DNA of 64,000 nt from Rhodobacteraceae bacterium HIMB11 (GCA_000472185.1 AVDB01000003.1:124001-188000), one strand, 5' to 3'. Shown: positions 46,735 through 55,689, numbered from the stretch's first letter. The notes: generated by a model from the sequence alone, not told the origin. Numbers and translations: made by a program.

Positions 46735-48018
46735 TTAGTAGTAACCCGCTTCTGACATGATTGCGTCAGCTGCGGCTTGTGATGCTGCAAGAGCGTCTTT
46801 CACAGATTTCGCGCCTGATAGTGCTGCTGCCATCTCTTGTGCAACTGCGCTACCCACTTCTGGGAATTCTGGGATAGCTGCGAACTGAACACCAACGTAT
46901 GGTTTTAGATCAGTTGCTTCTGGTGCTGCTGATTCAATCGCCGCCATTTCCGCTGCTGCAAAACCTGCAACTGCTTGGAATTCTGGCAATGCGTATGTGG
47001 ATGAACGCTGACCAGTCGGAACTGAACCCCAACCGAAGTCTGGGTGGTTACCAACAGCTTGGACGTAATCTTTCGATGTCGCCCATTCGATGAACGCTTT
47101 TGCTGCGTCTGCATTCGGTGATCCCGCTGGAACAGCCATCGCCCATGCCCACAACCAGTTCGCACCAACTGGGTTACCAGCGTTTGGTGATTGCGCGTAT
47201 GCAACGCCGTCAACTGTTAGGAAAGATGCCGCGATTGTCGCGTCAATCCACATGCCACACTTGCCTTCGTTGTAAAGCGCAAGGATTTCGTTGAATGAGT
47301 TACCTTCTGAACCGGGAGGTCCGTAGTTACCCAATAGATCAACGTAGAAGTTGATTGCTTCTTCCCATGCTGCAGAGTCGATCGTTGGACGCATGTCCGC
47401 ATCAAACCATGCTCCACCAAATGAATTCACAACAGTCGTGATGAACGCCATGTTGTCACCCCAACCTGGCTTACCGCGCAAACATGCACCATAAACGCCA
47501 TTGTCGGGATCATGCATCGCTGCTGCAGCACCTTTGATGTTTGCCCATGAATCGTTATCACGAACTGTAACACCAGCTGCATCTGTTAGATCCTTGCGAT
47601 ACATAACCATTGATGATTCACCATAGAATGGTGCAGCATACATAGTGCCTTCGTGTGACAAGCCTGCGCGGATCGCTGGTAGAATATCATCCATGTCGTA
47701 GTCTGCGCCAAAGTTCAGTGGCTCAATCCAGCCTGCCGCACCCCAGATTGGTGCTTCCTGCATACCAATGTTGATGATATCGTACTGACCGCCGCCTGTG
47801 GCTGTGTCAGATGTTACTTGCTCACGAAGTACACCTTCCTCTAGAGCAACCCAGTTCAATGCAACACCTGTTTCAGCTGTATAAGCTTCTGCAACTTTTT
47901 GCATGTTGATCATGTGACCGTTGTTCACGATCGCAATCGTTAGTGAGTCTGCGGCATACGCGCCACCAGCCATCAAAGCTGCTGCACTTGCTGCAAACAA
48001 AGATTTCTTCAAAGACAT
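46735..48018 (-). CDS. smoE: Polyol ABC transporter substrate-binding protein
   Basis: A 427-residue sugar-binding protein with a signal peptide (cleaved after GGAYA). GGGAGG lies 8 bp before the ATG at 48018, which was chosen over the frame-open start at 48051. Periplasmic, it delivers sorbitol or mannitol to SmoFGK. First gene of the operon; a LacI-type operator lies 70-85 bp upstream. Confidence 0.9.
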   Translation of the reverse strand: MSLKKSLFAASAAALMAGGAYAADSLTIAIVNNGHMINMQKVAEAYTAETGVALNWVALEEGVLREQVTSDTATGGGQYDIINIGMQEAPIWGAAGWIEPLNFGADYDMDDILPAIRAGLSHEGTMYAAPFYGESSMVMYRKDLTDAAGVTVRDNDSWANIKGAAAAMHDPDNGVYGACLRGKPGWGDNMAFITTVVNSFGGAWFDADMRPTIDSAAWEEAINFYVDLLGNYGPPGSEGNSFNEILALYNEGKCGMWIDATIAASFLTVDGVAYAQSPNAGNPVGANWLWAWAMAVPAGSPNADAAKAFIEWATSKDYVQAVGNHPDFGWGSVPTGQRSSTYALPEFQAVAGFAAAEMAAIESAAPEATDLKPYVGVQFAAIPEFPEVGSAVAQEMAAALSGAKSVKDALAASQAAADAIMSEAGYY

Positions 48019-48089
48019 CCTGGAACCTCCCTGATTGGATGAATGTGCCACTATGTCTAATATGGAAGAAACACGCAGTCAATAATTTT

Positions 48090-48103
48090 TTTACGCGTGT
48101 AAA
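48090..48103. promoter_or_regulatory. LacI-type operator upstream of smoE
   Basis: TTTACGCGTGTAAA is a 14-bp palindrome with a single mismatched pair and a central CG, typical of LacI/GalR sites. It lies in the 114-bp gap between smoE and its probable regulator. A related copy, TTAACTCGCGTAAA, occurs before the regulator gene at 49223. Confidence 0.65.
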
Positions 48104-48132
48104 TCTATAGAAAAACAAGCGTAAAACATTAA

Positions 48133-49161
48133 CTACGCTGAGCTCCTCATAACCAAACGCCCTTCAAAAAGCTCCTCTGAACGCTCAGCGATTCTATTTG
48201 CGCCATCAATAATTTTCAACATCTCAGATACGCTACGCTCTCCGATCGCATCATAATCCTGGGCAATGGTCGTCAGTGACGGACAGGTATATCGCGAGAA
48301 CGGGTGATCGTCATGGCCAGCAACTCTCAAATCACACTCAGCGCTATGCCCAACTCTTAGTCCACTCTCGTAGGCGGCAGATAACAACCCAATTGCCAAT
48401 CGGTCATTCGAGCATAGAATCGTGGCGCCTCTATATTTAGAGTCCTGAATAATCTGCCTACCAGACGCGAAACCAATTTCTTCGAAATTCCATCCGTCGC
48501 CCTTTATTTGCAACAGCTCCGGCTCAAGTCCTAACTTTTCCATTGCCGAGATATATGCCGCTCGCCTCTTGTAGGCATTCGGGTTAATCGGGTCCTTCAT
48601 CTCAAAGAATTTTGGCGGCTGGCCCGTTCTTGCAAGGTAGTCGACCATCAAACCAATTGATTGATGGTTGTCAGAACCAAAGAAAGCCTCACCCACTCCC
48701 TCAACATTCGCATCGAATAAGACGGTGGGAACAAGCGAAGAAAAGTCTTTCAATTTTTTAACATTACTCGCCCTGCCAAGAGGAGCCAACAGAACACCAG
48801 CCGGCTTGATGGATCGCAAGCTGTCTAGATTTGCAATCTCTTGCTCTGGCCCACCATGAGAACTCAAAAGCAATGGATTGTAACCAGAAAGCACAATCAA
48901 CTCCTCAAGTTTTCTTGCGATACCTGCAAAAAATGGATCTGTTAAGTTTGGCACAACCAATCCAATATTTTTTGTTTTACGCCTATTTTGGTTCATTGCG
49001 TAAAAGTTTGGACGATAGTCGTGTTTTTCGATTGCTTGCTCAATTTTTAATCGAGTTGATTTTTTGACGCTTTGCGCATCGTTGAAAAATTTTGAAAGTG
49101 TTGGTCTGGAAATACCGCTTAATGAGGCGAACTCTTCCATAGTTTTGATTTTTCGACCCAT
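48133..49161 (-). CDS. LacI family transcriptional regulator of the polyol operon
   Basis: A 342-residue LacI/GalR repressor: N-terminal helix-turn-helix (MEEFASLSGISRPTLSKFFND, residues 8-28), hinge, and a periplasmic-binding-protein-like effector domain. It is directly upstream of smoE in the same orientation, so it probably senses a polyol and autoregulates through the TTTACGCG-type sites on both sides. It is the last backbone gene before the accessory region. Confidence 0.88.
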   Translation of the reverse strand: MGRKIKTMEEFASLSGISRPTLSKFFNDAQSVKKSTRLKIEQAIEKHDYRPNFYAMNQNRRKTKNIGLVVPNLTDPFFAGIARKLEELIVLSGYNPLLLSSHGGPEQEIANLDSLRSIKPAGVLLAPLGRASNVKKLKDFSSLVPTVLFDANVEGVGEAFFGSDNHQSIGLMVDYLARTGQPPKFFEMKDPINPNAYKRRAAYISAMEKLGLEPELLQIKGDGWNFEEIGFASGRQIIQDSKYRGATILCSNDRLAIGLLSAAYESGLRVGHSAECDLRVAGHDDHPFSRYTCPSLTTIAQDYDAIGERSVSEMLKIIDGANRIAERSEELFEGRLVMRSSA

Positions 49162-49222
49162 TAGCTATCACTCTTTCTAGCTTTAGAAATACTTCCCCAG
49201 ACACCCTTTGTTAAAATATTGA

Positions 49223-49236
49223 TTAACTCGCGTAAA
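49223..49236. promoter_or_regulatory. Second LacI-type operator, before the lacI gene
   Basis: TTAACTCGCGTAAA shares its TTTACGCG half (read on the other strand) with the smoE operator, and matches it at 11 of 14 positions. It lies about 60 bp upstream of the regulator start, consistent with autoregulation. Confidence 0.45.
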
Positions 49237-49461
49237 AAATCAATGTCTTAATTTTATGCTCCCTAACTCTGCCAATCATCCCGCTAACTTCCGCCACCTG
49301 ATCCACATCCTGAAGTTGCTGCAAAAACTCTTACGTTACATAAAGAATGGAGTTTATCGGATTTGCATCAATTTTCAGCGCGAGCGTATAGCAATCAAGA
49401 AACAGTGTTCTCTTTTGCTCCGTTTCACATCCCACTTTCCAAATGAGCAAGTGTCATAGAT
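49237..49461. other. Gap with possible gene remnant
   Basis: No convincing gene. On the minus strand one frame reads a plausible protein-like tail (LQQLQDVDQVAEVSGMIGR) broken by a stop codon, perhaps the decayed end of a lost gene at the island boundary. A short plus-strand frame (49256-49459) has no ribosome-binding site and is not called. Confidence 0.3.
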
Positions 49462-49566
49462 AAAAAATCACCCAACACGTGGTACCCGCAGCCAGAATAC
49501 ACGTAAATCTCACCACATTGTTTTTATGATGTTTTTTGAATCTATAAGCTAATCAACAAGTGCCTT
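49462..49566. repeat. att-like repeat A: copy of the tRNA-Leu 3' end
   Basis: CCCAACACGTGGTACCCGC (49471-49489) equals the 3' end of the tRNA-Leu gene at 59148 plus its downstream flank. The next ~75 bp resemble the sequence after copy B: AGAAnACACGTAAATCTCAC, TTGTTTTTATG and GTGCCT. This is the left junction between backbone and accessory DNA. Confidence 0.75.
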
Positions 49567-49736
49567 TCCAACGCTTTATGAGTTTCTTTTATGTAAAAAA
49601 TCACCCACATATTAGAGCTGAAAATGGAAATACATTAACAATGCATATGAACCGTAATCTTTGTCACAGCGTGATTATTGTGGTTAAATCACAGGCATAT
49701 TTGGCATTTTTGTATTAAAAGAGGGTGGAACGAATA

Positions 49737-50669
49737 ATGTCAGTAAATAATAAAGTCATCATTTCTTGTGCTGTTACTGGCGCGATACATACGCCGTCTA
49801 TGTCCCCACATTTGCCCATTACGCCCGAAGAGATAATTACGGACAGTCTCGCTGCGGCCGAAGCTGGAGCAGCTATTCTACATCTCCATGCTCGTAACTC
49901 AGAAGATGGTCGTCCAGATCAAACACCAGAAGGATTTTCCCCATTTCTTGCTCGGATTAAGCAAAGTTCTGACGCAGTAATAAATATTACCACGGGAGGG
50001 AGCCCGTATATGACTGTCGCAGAGCGCGTTGCTCCAGCAGCATATCATAAGCCCGAACTCGCCTCTCTGAATATGGGATCTATGAACTTTGGCCTCTATC
50101 CGATGCTGAATAGATACAAAACATTCAAATTCGATTGGGAGCGCGAACACTTGGAAGGGTCCAAAGATCTTGTGTTTCGTAATTCCTTCAAGGATATCGA
50201 GTATGTGCTGGCAACTTGCTATGGAAACGGTACCAGGTTTGAGTTTGAGTGTTATGATATCTCGCACTTGTATAACCTAGCTCACTTTGCTGATTGTGGT
50301 TTGGTAAAAGCTCCTTTCTTCGTGCAATCGGTTTTTGGACTTCTGGGCGGGATTGGCGCCCACCATGAAGATGTTATGCACATGAAGAGAACAGCCGACC
50401 GATTATTCGGGAATGATTTTCGCTGGTCTGTTTTGGGTGCTGGTGCCAGTCAATTCCGAGTTGCAGCACAAGCCGCTACATTGGGGGGAAATGTACGAGT
50501 GGGGCTTGAAGATAGTCTTTGGGCTGGACGTGGTGAACTTGCAACCTCAAATGCTGTTCAGGTTCGTAAAGTCAGAAACATTATTGAAAATCTTGGATTA
50601 GAAATCGCAACCCCCGAAGAAGCGCGTAAAATGCTGCAGCTTAAGGGTGGCGACCAAGTCGCTTTTTAA
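49737..50669 (+). CDS. Beta-keto acid cleavage enzyme (BKACE family)
   Basis: A 310-residue TIM-barrel protein of the BKACE (DUF849) family: VIISCAVTGAIHTPSMSP, the metal pair in AILHLHAR, TTGGSPYM and GAGASQFRVAA are family segments. Members condense a beta-keto acid with acetyl-CoA, releasing acetoacetate and a new CoA ester; the first known member acts in lysine fermentation. GAGGGTGGAA lies before the ATG at 49737. It is alone, 250 bp inside island 1, with no CoA-transferase or dehydrogenase nearby, so the substrate is unknown. Confidence 0.85.
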   Translation: MSVNNKVIISCAVTGAIHTPSMSPHLPITPEEIITDSLAAAEAGAAILHLHARNSEDGRPDQTPEGFSPFLARIKQSSDAVINITTGGSPYMTVAERVAPAAYHKPELASLNMGSMNFGLYPMLNRYKTFKFDWEREHLEGSKDLVFRNSFKDIEYVLATCYGNGTRFEFECYDISHLYNLAHFADCGLVKAPFFVQSVFGLLGGIGAHHEDVMHMKRTADRLFGNDFRWSVLGAGASQFRVAAQAATLGGNVRVGLEDSLWAGRGELATSNAVQVRKVRNIIENLGLEIATPEEARKMLQLKGGDQVAF

Positions 50670-50703
50670 TTTCTTGGAACCACTAGTTTTAAGGGGGTGT
50701 AGC

Positions 50704-50725
50704 AAAGCAAAAAATCGCTTTTTTT
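50704..50725 (+). terminator. Weak terminator after the BKACE gene
   Basis: A short 5-bp stem (AAAGC/GCTTT) with an 8-nt loop followed by four more T residues, 35 bp past the BKACE stop. The weak stem makes this tentative. Confidence 0.35.
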
Positions 50726-50923
50726 GTAGACGGATTTCTCTGACAGGGATGAGCGTTCGTATTTGCGCAATCTGGCTATACAGTCGCAGATAAGCTCTCA
50801 TATCAAGGCATAGTGGACTTAAGGTACCTGTGTGGATATTTTCCATGAGGTCCCTCCACCGAGTGGAGCTTAACATCCAGCCACCTAAGCAAGCACCTGT
50901 TTTGTGTGAAGCCCAGTCACCAA

Positions 50924-51124
50924 TCACGTAGGGACTAGGTGCCTTTTGCCTTCAGTCATAAGCAAGAAATAACGCTCGCCGGCTTCAGTTAATTGCGCAT
51001 CAGCGTCAAGATAACCAGCTTCACGCGCAAACAATATGACCTCATCGAGTTCGTCAGTTGTGAGATGTTGTCGCAAGTCTTCCAATATCCAAGCTCGTGC
51101 GACGTATTCTTTCGCAGTATGCAT
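50924..51124 (-). CDS. Small acidic protein of unknown function
   Basis: A 66-residue ORF with GGAGG 7 bp before its ATG. It is acidic and helical (EDLRQHLTTDELDEVILFAREAGYLD), with no membrane segment. I do not recognise it. It lies in a stretch of island 1 without other clear genes, divergent from the 83-codon ORF at 51364. Confidence 0.5.
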   Translation of the reverse strand: MHTAKEYVARAWILEDLRQHLTTDELDEVILFAREAGYLDADAQLTEAGERYFLLMTEGKRHLVPT

Positions 51125-51363
51125 GATGAACCTCCATGCATTATTTAGCGTCGCATATTTTCAGCTTATAGACTTATTCAAAAATAGCAAAGAAATTCAT
51201 TGCTGGTATGTTTTGAATTGGTTTTGTTATATGAAGCCATACACTCAGCCCCGAAGTCAGACGTCACCTCCAGCAATTGATACTTTTAGGTTTTGACGCG
51301 ACTTGACTCAAACGCCGGTATTCCCAAATATATCTCACTCAACTCATTACGGAGGATTATATC

Positions 51364-51615
51364 ATGAATATGGACCTTCAAACTGCGTATGAACGGATCC
51401 AAAACAGCAAGTCACCAATCGAAGAGGTTGGTACAATTATTCTCGAGACGGGTGGACAGTGGAACCCAGCTGAGGCCGCTGACCCAACAAAGTTGTTCAC
51501 GATACACCTACACCAGATCCAAGGTGTGGGAATAGGTGCTGCGGCGGCGCTTGATGATTGGATGCACAAGACGAGAGAATTTCTTGGAGCTGAGATGGTC
51601 TTGGATCGTATTTAA
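51364..51615 (+). CDS. Small hypothetical protein
   Basis: An 83-residue ORF preceded by GGAGG 8 bp before the ATG. It contains IEEVGTIILETGGQWNPAEAADP and a Gly/Ala-rich segment (IQGVGIGAAAALDDW). It is predicted soluble; no family recognised. Its stop is about 50 bp before the degenerate tRNA. Confidence 0.5.
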   Translation: MNMDLQTAYERIQNSKSPIEEVGTIILETGGQWNPAEAADPTKLFTIHLHQIQGVGIGAAAALDDWMHKTREFLGAEMVLDRI

Positions 51616-51667
51616 GCGAACGATACCGTTGCAACTCATCAAAGAACTTGCAAGAACATGCTTAGGC

Positions 51668-51740
51668 GGGCCCGTAGCTCAATTGGTTAGAGTAGAGCGC
51701 TCATAACGCTTTGGTTGGGGGTTCAAGTTGTCCGTCGTCC
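51668..51740 (+). pseudogene. Degenerate tRNA with CAU anticodon
   Basis: The 73 bases have the exact length and order of a tRNA: acceptor GGGCCCG, D-arm, a fully paired anticodon stem GAGCG/CGCTT with anticodon CAT, and a TTCAAGT T-loop. The 3' half of the T-stem and most acceptor partners are mismatched (GTCGTCC against GGGCCCG), and no CCA is encoded. It therefore looks like a decayed tRNA-Ile(CAU) or tRNA-Met, possibly a relic of an earlier integration site. Confidence 0.55.
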
Positions 51741-51843
51741 TATAAAATGGGACATCAGACTGGCTTGAGTTTTGGAGGGACTGGCTCATCTGTTGGGTTG
51801 ATTATGCAGCCTGCCTTTGATGTTGCGCGGCATTTTTGACTTA

Positions 51844-53487
51844 TCAGGCACCATTTACCGATCCTTCTACCACGCAATTTGAAGTAAGATCAAGATCTGG
51901 CCTTAAATCCACTGTTTCCAAGTCAAGTAAACCCAGCACAGAGTGGAACAACATGTCATGCGAAGTCGGACCATCGGCATAGTTCCGCAGACAATCATGC
52001 GATACACCCAAGCGTTCTTGATAAGATCGACCTAACCAAATCAAAAATGGAACTTTCGTTTGCTCCTCTGGTGCCAGAAACTTCGGTGCACCATGCAAGT
52101 AAAGGCCTCCTTCGCCGAGTGACTCTCCGTGATCTGATACGTAGATCATTGCCGTATCTGCATTTTTGCTAGCACTCATTAATTTTATCGTTTCTGATAG
52201 AACGTAATCAGTTTCAACAATGCTATTGTTATATGAATTCACAATTTCTTTGGTTGTACAGTTAGAAAACTCAGCTGTATCGCAAGTCGGCTTAAAAATC
52301 GCACGTTGTGGCATGTATCGTAGGTAATAAGCTGGACCATGACTGCCAATCATATGAAGAATTAAGAGTGTGTCGTCTTCTATGGTATCCAAAGTTTCAC
52401 GAATTAGAGGCAAAAATATCGCATCAGTACACTCTCCAGTGTAACAGACATCAGGATCCCATAGACTGTCTACTTTTTTCCAATCGCGAGAGCGCATAAT
52501 ATTCTGGTCGCCAGTGTTGTTATCCCACCAATGCACATTGAAACCCGCTCGAGCAACGACATCCGTCAGATTTTCACTACCTCGAAATGCGGAATGCGTA
52601 TACTCACCCAAAGACAACGGGGAAAACATACACGGTACGGACACAGCCGTCAGAGTTCCGCATGACTCCGTGTTCGGTAGATACACCAAATCGTGGCCAA
52701 CTAAGTTTGGTGTCGTTTTTGGCGCTTCCAAGCTCAAACCAAAGTTTTTCGAACGGACGGTCTCACCAACAAACACAATCATCAGAACAGGTTTGCCGGA
52801 CGCCTCCATCTGCGAACCGCGATGAACATCAGCAGCCACAGTCTTGATCGGTCCAGTGTCTACGCTAAATTCTTGCCTTAGCACCTTGAACATAGCTGTT
52901 AGGGTTGCACCGGGTTGATAAGATACGGTTAATTCCTTGTGTTCGCGAATTACCGATGAATAGGTTTGATAATCGCTGTACAATATGGTCAGCATTAGTC
53001 CCAAGCTTGCTGTAATACCAACTGGCCAACGCCAAAGTTGATGTAAAATGCGCCCTTGTCGCGTTGGAGTTTTCCACACTATTAATGCTGGTATCAGCCC
53101 TGTTAATGTTATTTGAATTACCAAATTAAGTGTTAGCAGGTGGCGTGACTCAGTGAGTGTGGTCGCGAAGATTGTGCGTACCATTTCTTGATCAATTCTC
53201 GCCCCAAACGTTTTTCCATAATAGTTTGCGGCGGCCGACAAGATAATTAGAAACGCTAATATGGGTCGCTGCAATGGCCCGGGAGCAAGTAATTCAATTA
53301 TTAGTATAGTCAGCATCCAAAACGCAGACAAAAGTCCAATTAACGCAAACGTATCATCAGACAAAATTTCGAGTAAATGCTGCCAAAATAGAGAATTCAA
53401 CGCAAATATTACATAGGTAGCAACAGCTACATTCAATAGAATTGGGGGGAATCCACGGGGAAAAATGCGATGCAAGGTTTGTTTCAT
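51844..53487 (-). CDS. eptA: Phosphoethanolamine transferase (EptA/MCR family)
   Basis: A 547-residue enzyme. About five N-terminal membrane helices (residues 16-172) are followed by a periplasmic alkaline-phosphatase-like domain. Visible catalytic and metal residues are E242 (VGETVRS), nucleophile T280 (ESCGTLTAVSVPCMFS), and DHGESLGEGGLYLHG. It transfers phosphoethanolamine to lipid A, lowering negative charge and sensitivity to cationic peptides. The cysteines typical of the family (C276, C286 and the pair in VCYTGEC) are kept. It is carried as island cargo, with no two-component regulator beside it. Confidence 0.87.
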   Translation of the reverse strand: MKQTLHRIFPRGFPPILLNVAVATYVIFALNSLFWQHLLEILSDDTFALIGLLSAFWMLTILIIELLAPGPLQRPILAFLIILSAAANYYGKTFGARIDQEMVRTIFATTLTESRHLLTLNLVIQITLTGLIPALIVWKTPTRQGRILHQLWRWPVGITASLGLMLTILYSDYQTYSSVIREHKELTVSYQPGATLTAMFKVLRQEFSVDTGPIKTVAADVHRGSQMEASGKPVLMIVFVGETVRSKNFGLSLEAPKTTPNLVGHDLVYLPNTESCGTLTAVSVPCMFSPLSLGEYTHSAFRGSENLTDVVARAGFNVHWWDNNTGDQNIMRSRDWKKVDSLWDPDVCYTGECTDAIFLPLIRETLDTIEDDTLLILHMIGSHGPAYYLRYMPQRAIFKPTCDTAEFSNCTTKEIVNSYNNSIVETDYVLSETIKLMSASKNADTAMIYVSDHGESLGEGGLYLHGAPKFLAPEEQTKVPFLIWLGRSYQERLGVSHDCLRNYADGPTSHDMLFHSVLGLLDLETVDLRPDLDLTSNCVVEGSVNGA

Positions 53488-53743
53488 TTATTCACCAATT
53501 TTATGAGGTAAAGCGCTTAAATTTTGTCATACAAAGTTCAGATACGGAATTCTATTTTCACACTTCACGATGGATGCTGATGTAAATCAGCGACCTCGTT
53601 ATTCGCTCGCAGATTAATTTTCTATAAACTAAAGTTATAAGCTTGAATTTATACGTCTTATAAACTTTGGTTAAGTGAGAAACAGGCCTAAATTTTGTAT
53701 AAATCGATTTCTATTTTTAAGGTCCACAGCGAACATAAAATAG
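53488..53743. other. AT-rich intergenic region
   Basis: 256 bases between the eptA start and a small lipoprotein gene. It is AT-rich with no convincing ORF; it should contain the eptA promoter, but no recognised regulator box was seen. Confidence 0.5.
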
Positions 53744-53851
53744 CTATTTATTCAATTCCGCACTTGCTGGATTTTCTATGATGATTGGTCCGCTCTGCAT
53801 TCCGCATGATCCAAGCATTAGGCCGACTACTAACACAACAAATTTTTTCAT
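53744..53851 (-). CDS. Small lipoprotein
   Basis: A 35-residue ORF beginning MKKFVVLVVGLML, with a lipobox-like LGSC at residues 13-16 and a short tail (GMQSGPIIIENPASAELNK). AGAAAGG is 8 bp before the ATG. It would be a lipid-anchored peptide of about 20 residues. It lies 14 bp downstream of the LuxR gene stop in the same direction, so it may be in one operon with it. Function unknown. Confidence 0.6.
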   Translation of the reverse strand: MKKFVVLVVGLMLGSCGMQSGPIIIENPASAELNK

Positions 53852-53865
53852 GACGATAACCTTTC

Positions 53866-54372
53866 TTATTTACTGATACCAATATCAATGAATTCATCCA
53901 TGAACAGGGCCATGAATTCTACACGTGATGATACCCCAGATTTACCAAATATTTTATGAGCTTGTACTTTTATTGTTCCAACACTCACAGATCTTAAATC
54001 TGCTATATCACTGGTGTTCAGACCTCGAAGTAGCAATAAAGCAACATCCTTTTCTGCGACTGTTAACTCCCATTTTGAAAACTGGTTTCGTACATACTCA
54101 TCGAAATCTAGCTTCAGGGCAGATAACTGGGTCTGAGCTTTAACATTTTGGTCCCGTAGGAATGAATTGTACTTGAACAAACTAACCATTCCAAAGAACA
54201 AAGCTAAAACGGCCCCACTTTCGAACACCAAATGGATCGCTTCATCTATGGAGTACGATATTCCCTCGGAAAAATTATCTCGAAGGTCGAATATTACATC
54301 AAAAAGAAAGAAAACGAAGGCAGCCATCATGCCTGCAATAACCGCATTCAAAATGATCCTATTTTCAAACAT
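53866..54372 (-). CDS. Membrane-anchored LuxR-type regulator
   Basis: A 168-residue protein. Two N-terminal membrane helices (about residues 8-26 and 44-62) are followed by a short coiled linker and a C-terminal LuxR/GerE DNA-binding domain (LTVAEKDVALLLLRGLNTSDIADLRSVSVGTIKVQAHKIF). There is no receiver or autoinducer domain. It may bind DNA while tethered to the membrane. Divergent from the PepSY/poly-Asp gene with about 170 bp between; an open frame to 54393 exists, but the ATG at 54372 gives a better fit. Confidence 0.8.
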   Translation of the reverse strand: MFENRIILNAVIAGMMAAFVFFLFDVIFDLRDNFSEGISYSIDEAIHLVFESGAVLALFFGMVSLFKYNSFLRDQNVKAQTQLSALKLDFDEYVRNQFSKWELTVAEKDVALLLLRGLNTSDIADLRSVSVGTIKVQAHKIFGKSGVSSRVEFMALFMDEFIDIGISK

Positions 54373-54539
54373 GATGCACCCACACTGTACCAATATTTCT
54401 TATTTTAGATATTATAAGCAGCAAAATTCAGCAATAAACCAAAGTTATACGGACTAAATTTCACGCCAAATATACTGCAGTTTATGGAAGCCCGTGTTTT
54501 TGATTTGTATCTGATGACTAAACAGCTCAGGAGGCAAAA

Positions 54540-54905
<366 letters not shown>

Positions 54906-54947
54906 TGAATATTCAGTCGATCTAAGTCAAAAGGTCAGTATTAAGCC

Positions 54948-54976
54948 CAGCCCCCTGCGGGGCTGAACCTTTTCTT
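54948..54976 (+). terminator. Rho-independent terminator after the PepSY/poly-Asp gene
   Basis: A perfect 7-bp stem (CAGCCCC/GGGGCTG) with a CTGC loop, followed by AACCTTTTCTTT. It is 43 bp past the stop. Confidence 0.8.
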
Positions 54977-54987
54977 TCTAGGGCACC

Positions 54988-55188
54988 CTACCCCAGCCGT
55001 CGTCTCTCCACATACACCCTCAACCACGCCCAATACTGCGCCTGATTACGGAAGCCTTGAGCCTGTGCTGCGAGGTCCTGGGCTTGGTCGGTCGGAATAC
55101 CACCCTCATGGATGTGGATTGCCACCCTTTCTTCGAAAGCCTCGATGTCAGGGATCAAGGTTGGGTCTGCTATGGTAGTTGGGCTCAT
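54988..55188 (-). CDS. Small island-associated protein (66 codons)
   Basis: A 66-residue acidic ORF: ERVAIHIHEGGIPTDQAQD, then AQAQGFRNQAQYWAWLRVYV. AGGAGG is 8 bp before the ATG, and the start overlaps the end of the integrase remnant by 4 bp. A broken copy of the same gene lies at 58850, beside the intact tRNA-Leu. Similar short ORFs with an ERxAIxxxEGG pattern occur in rhodobacteral phages and islands; the function is unknown. Confidence 0.65.
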   Translation of the reverse strand: MSPTTIADPTLIPDIEAFEERVAIHIHEGGIPTDQAQDLAAQAQGFRNQAQYWAWLRVYVERRRLG

Positions 55189-55593
55189 GACAAGCCCTCC
55201 TGGTCTGGCAGACGGATACCATCCACAATGTCCCGCTTCTGAGCGTCACTGATGCCTCCGGAGTAGAGGGCATAGGTTAGCTTACAAGTGAAGGATAGTG
55301 GCTCGGTGGTCTTTCCGTTTGATGAGTTCAGCGGACTTCTCAGCACTTGCCTGCGCACCATCCAAGATGGCTTCCACTTCCGCATGGGCGTCGGGCCAGT
55401 TTACTACCACGTCCTTTTTGGTGCGTCCTAGATTGCGGTACAAGTACCCTTTTCCGACACGCTCCACGAGGTTTTTCGGCACACGCCTTATGTATCTATA
55501 GATCCCATCGGCTTTACGCTCGGTATACAGCAGAAGATTCTGAATTTCGATGTCCTCATCTTATTCACCAAAATCTTCACTTGATTCCCGCAT
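55185..55593 (-). pseudogene. Decayed tyrosine recombinase (N-terminal part)
   Basis: Reading from an ATG at 55593, the frame meets a TAA at 55563-55561. It then continues in the same frame through KADGIYRYIRRVPKNLVERV and KGYLYRNLGRTKKDVVVNWP, the arm-binding N-terminus of a phage-type integrase. It stops again after ILHL. The downstream frame (ending 55185) shows further protein-like sequence, so a frameshift or deletion is likely. The catalytic domain is missing. It faces away from repeat B, as expected for an integrase of island 1. Confidence 0.7.
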
Positions 55594-55616
55594 CTGCACT
55601 CACCCGTTTTTGACCC

Positions 55617-55680
55617 AAAAGAGTTCCTTTTTGACCCCTTTTGAGTTCCCTTTTTCAAAGGATAAGCCAAGCATGCTTTG
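55617..55680. repeat. GAGTTCC-rich stretch left of repeat B
   Basis: AAAAGAGTTCCTTTTTGACC and nearby GAGTTCCCTTTTTC correspond to AAAAGAGTTCCGTTTTGTC and GCGTTCCGTTTTC at 59060-59098, left of the intact tRNA-Leu. The shared flank supports a common origin of the two islands. A further GAGTTCC occurs right of B near 55812. Confidence 0.6.
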
Positions 55681-55689
55681 TTTTAAAGG

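Noticed and set aside
49256-49459. A 67-codon plus-strand ORF near the island boundary
   Set aside because: No ribosome-binding site, no recognisable protein features, and the opposite strand shows a broken protein-like frame instead.
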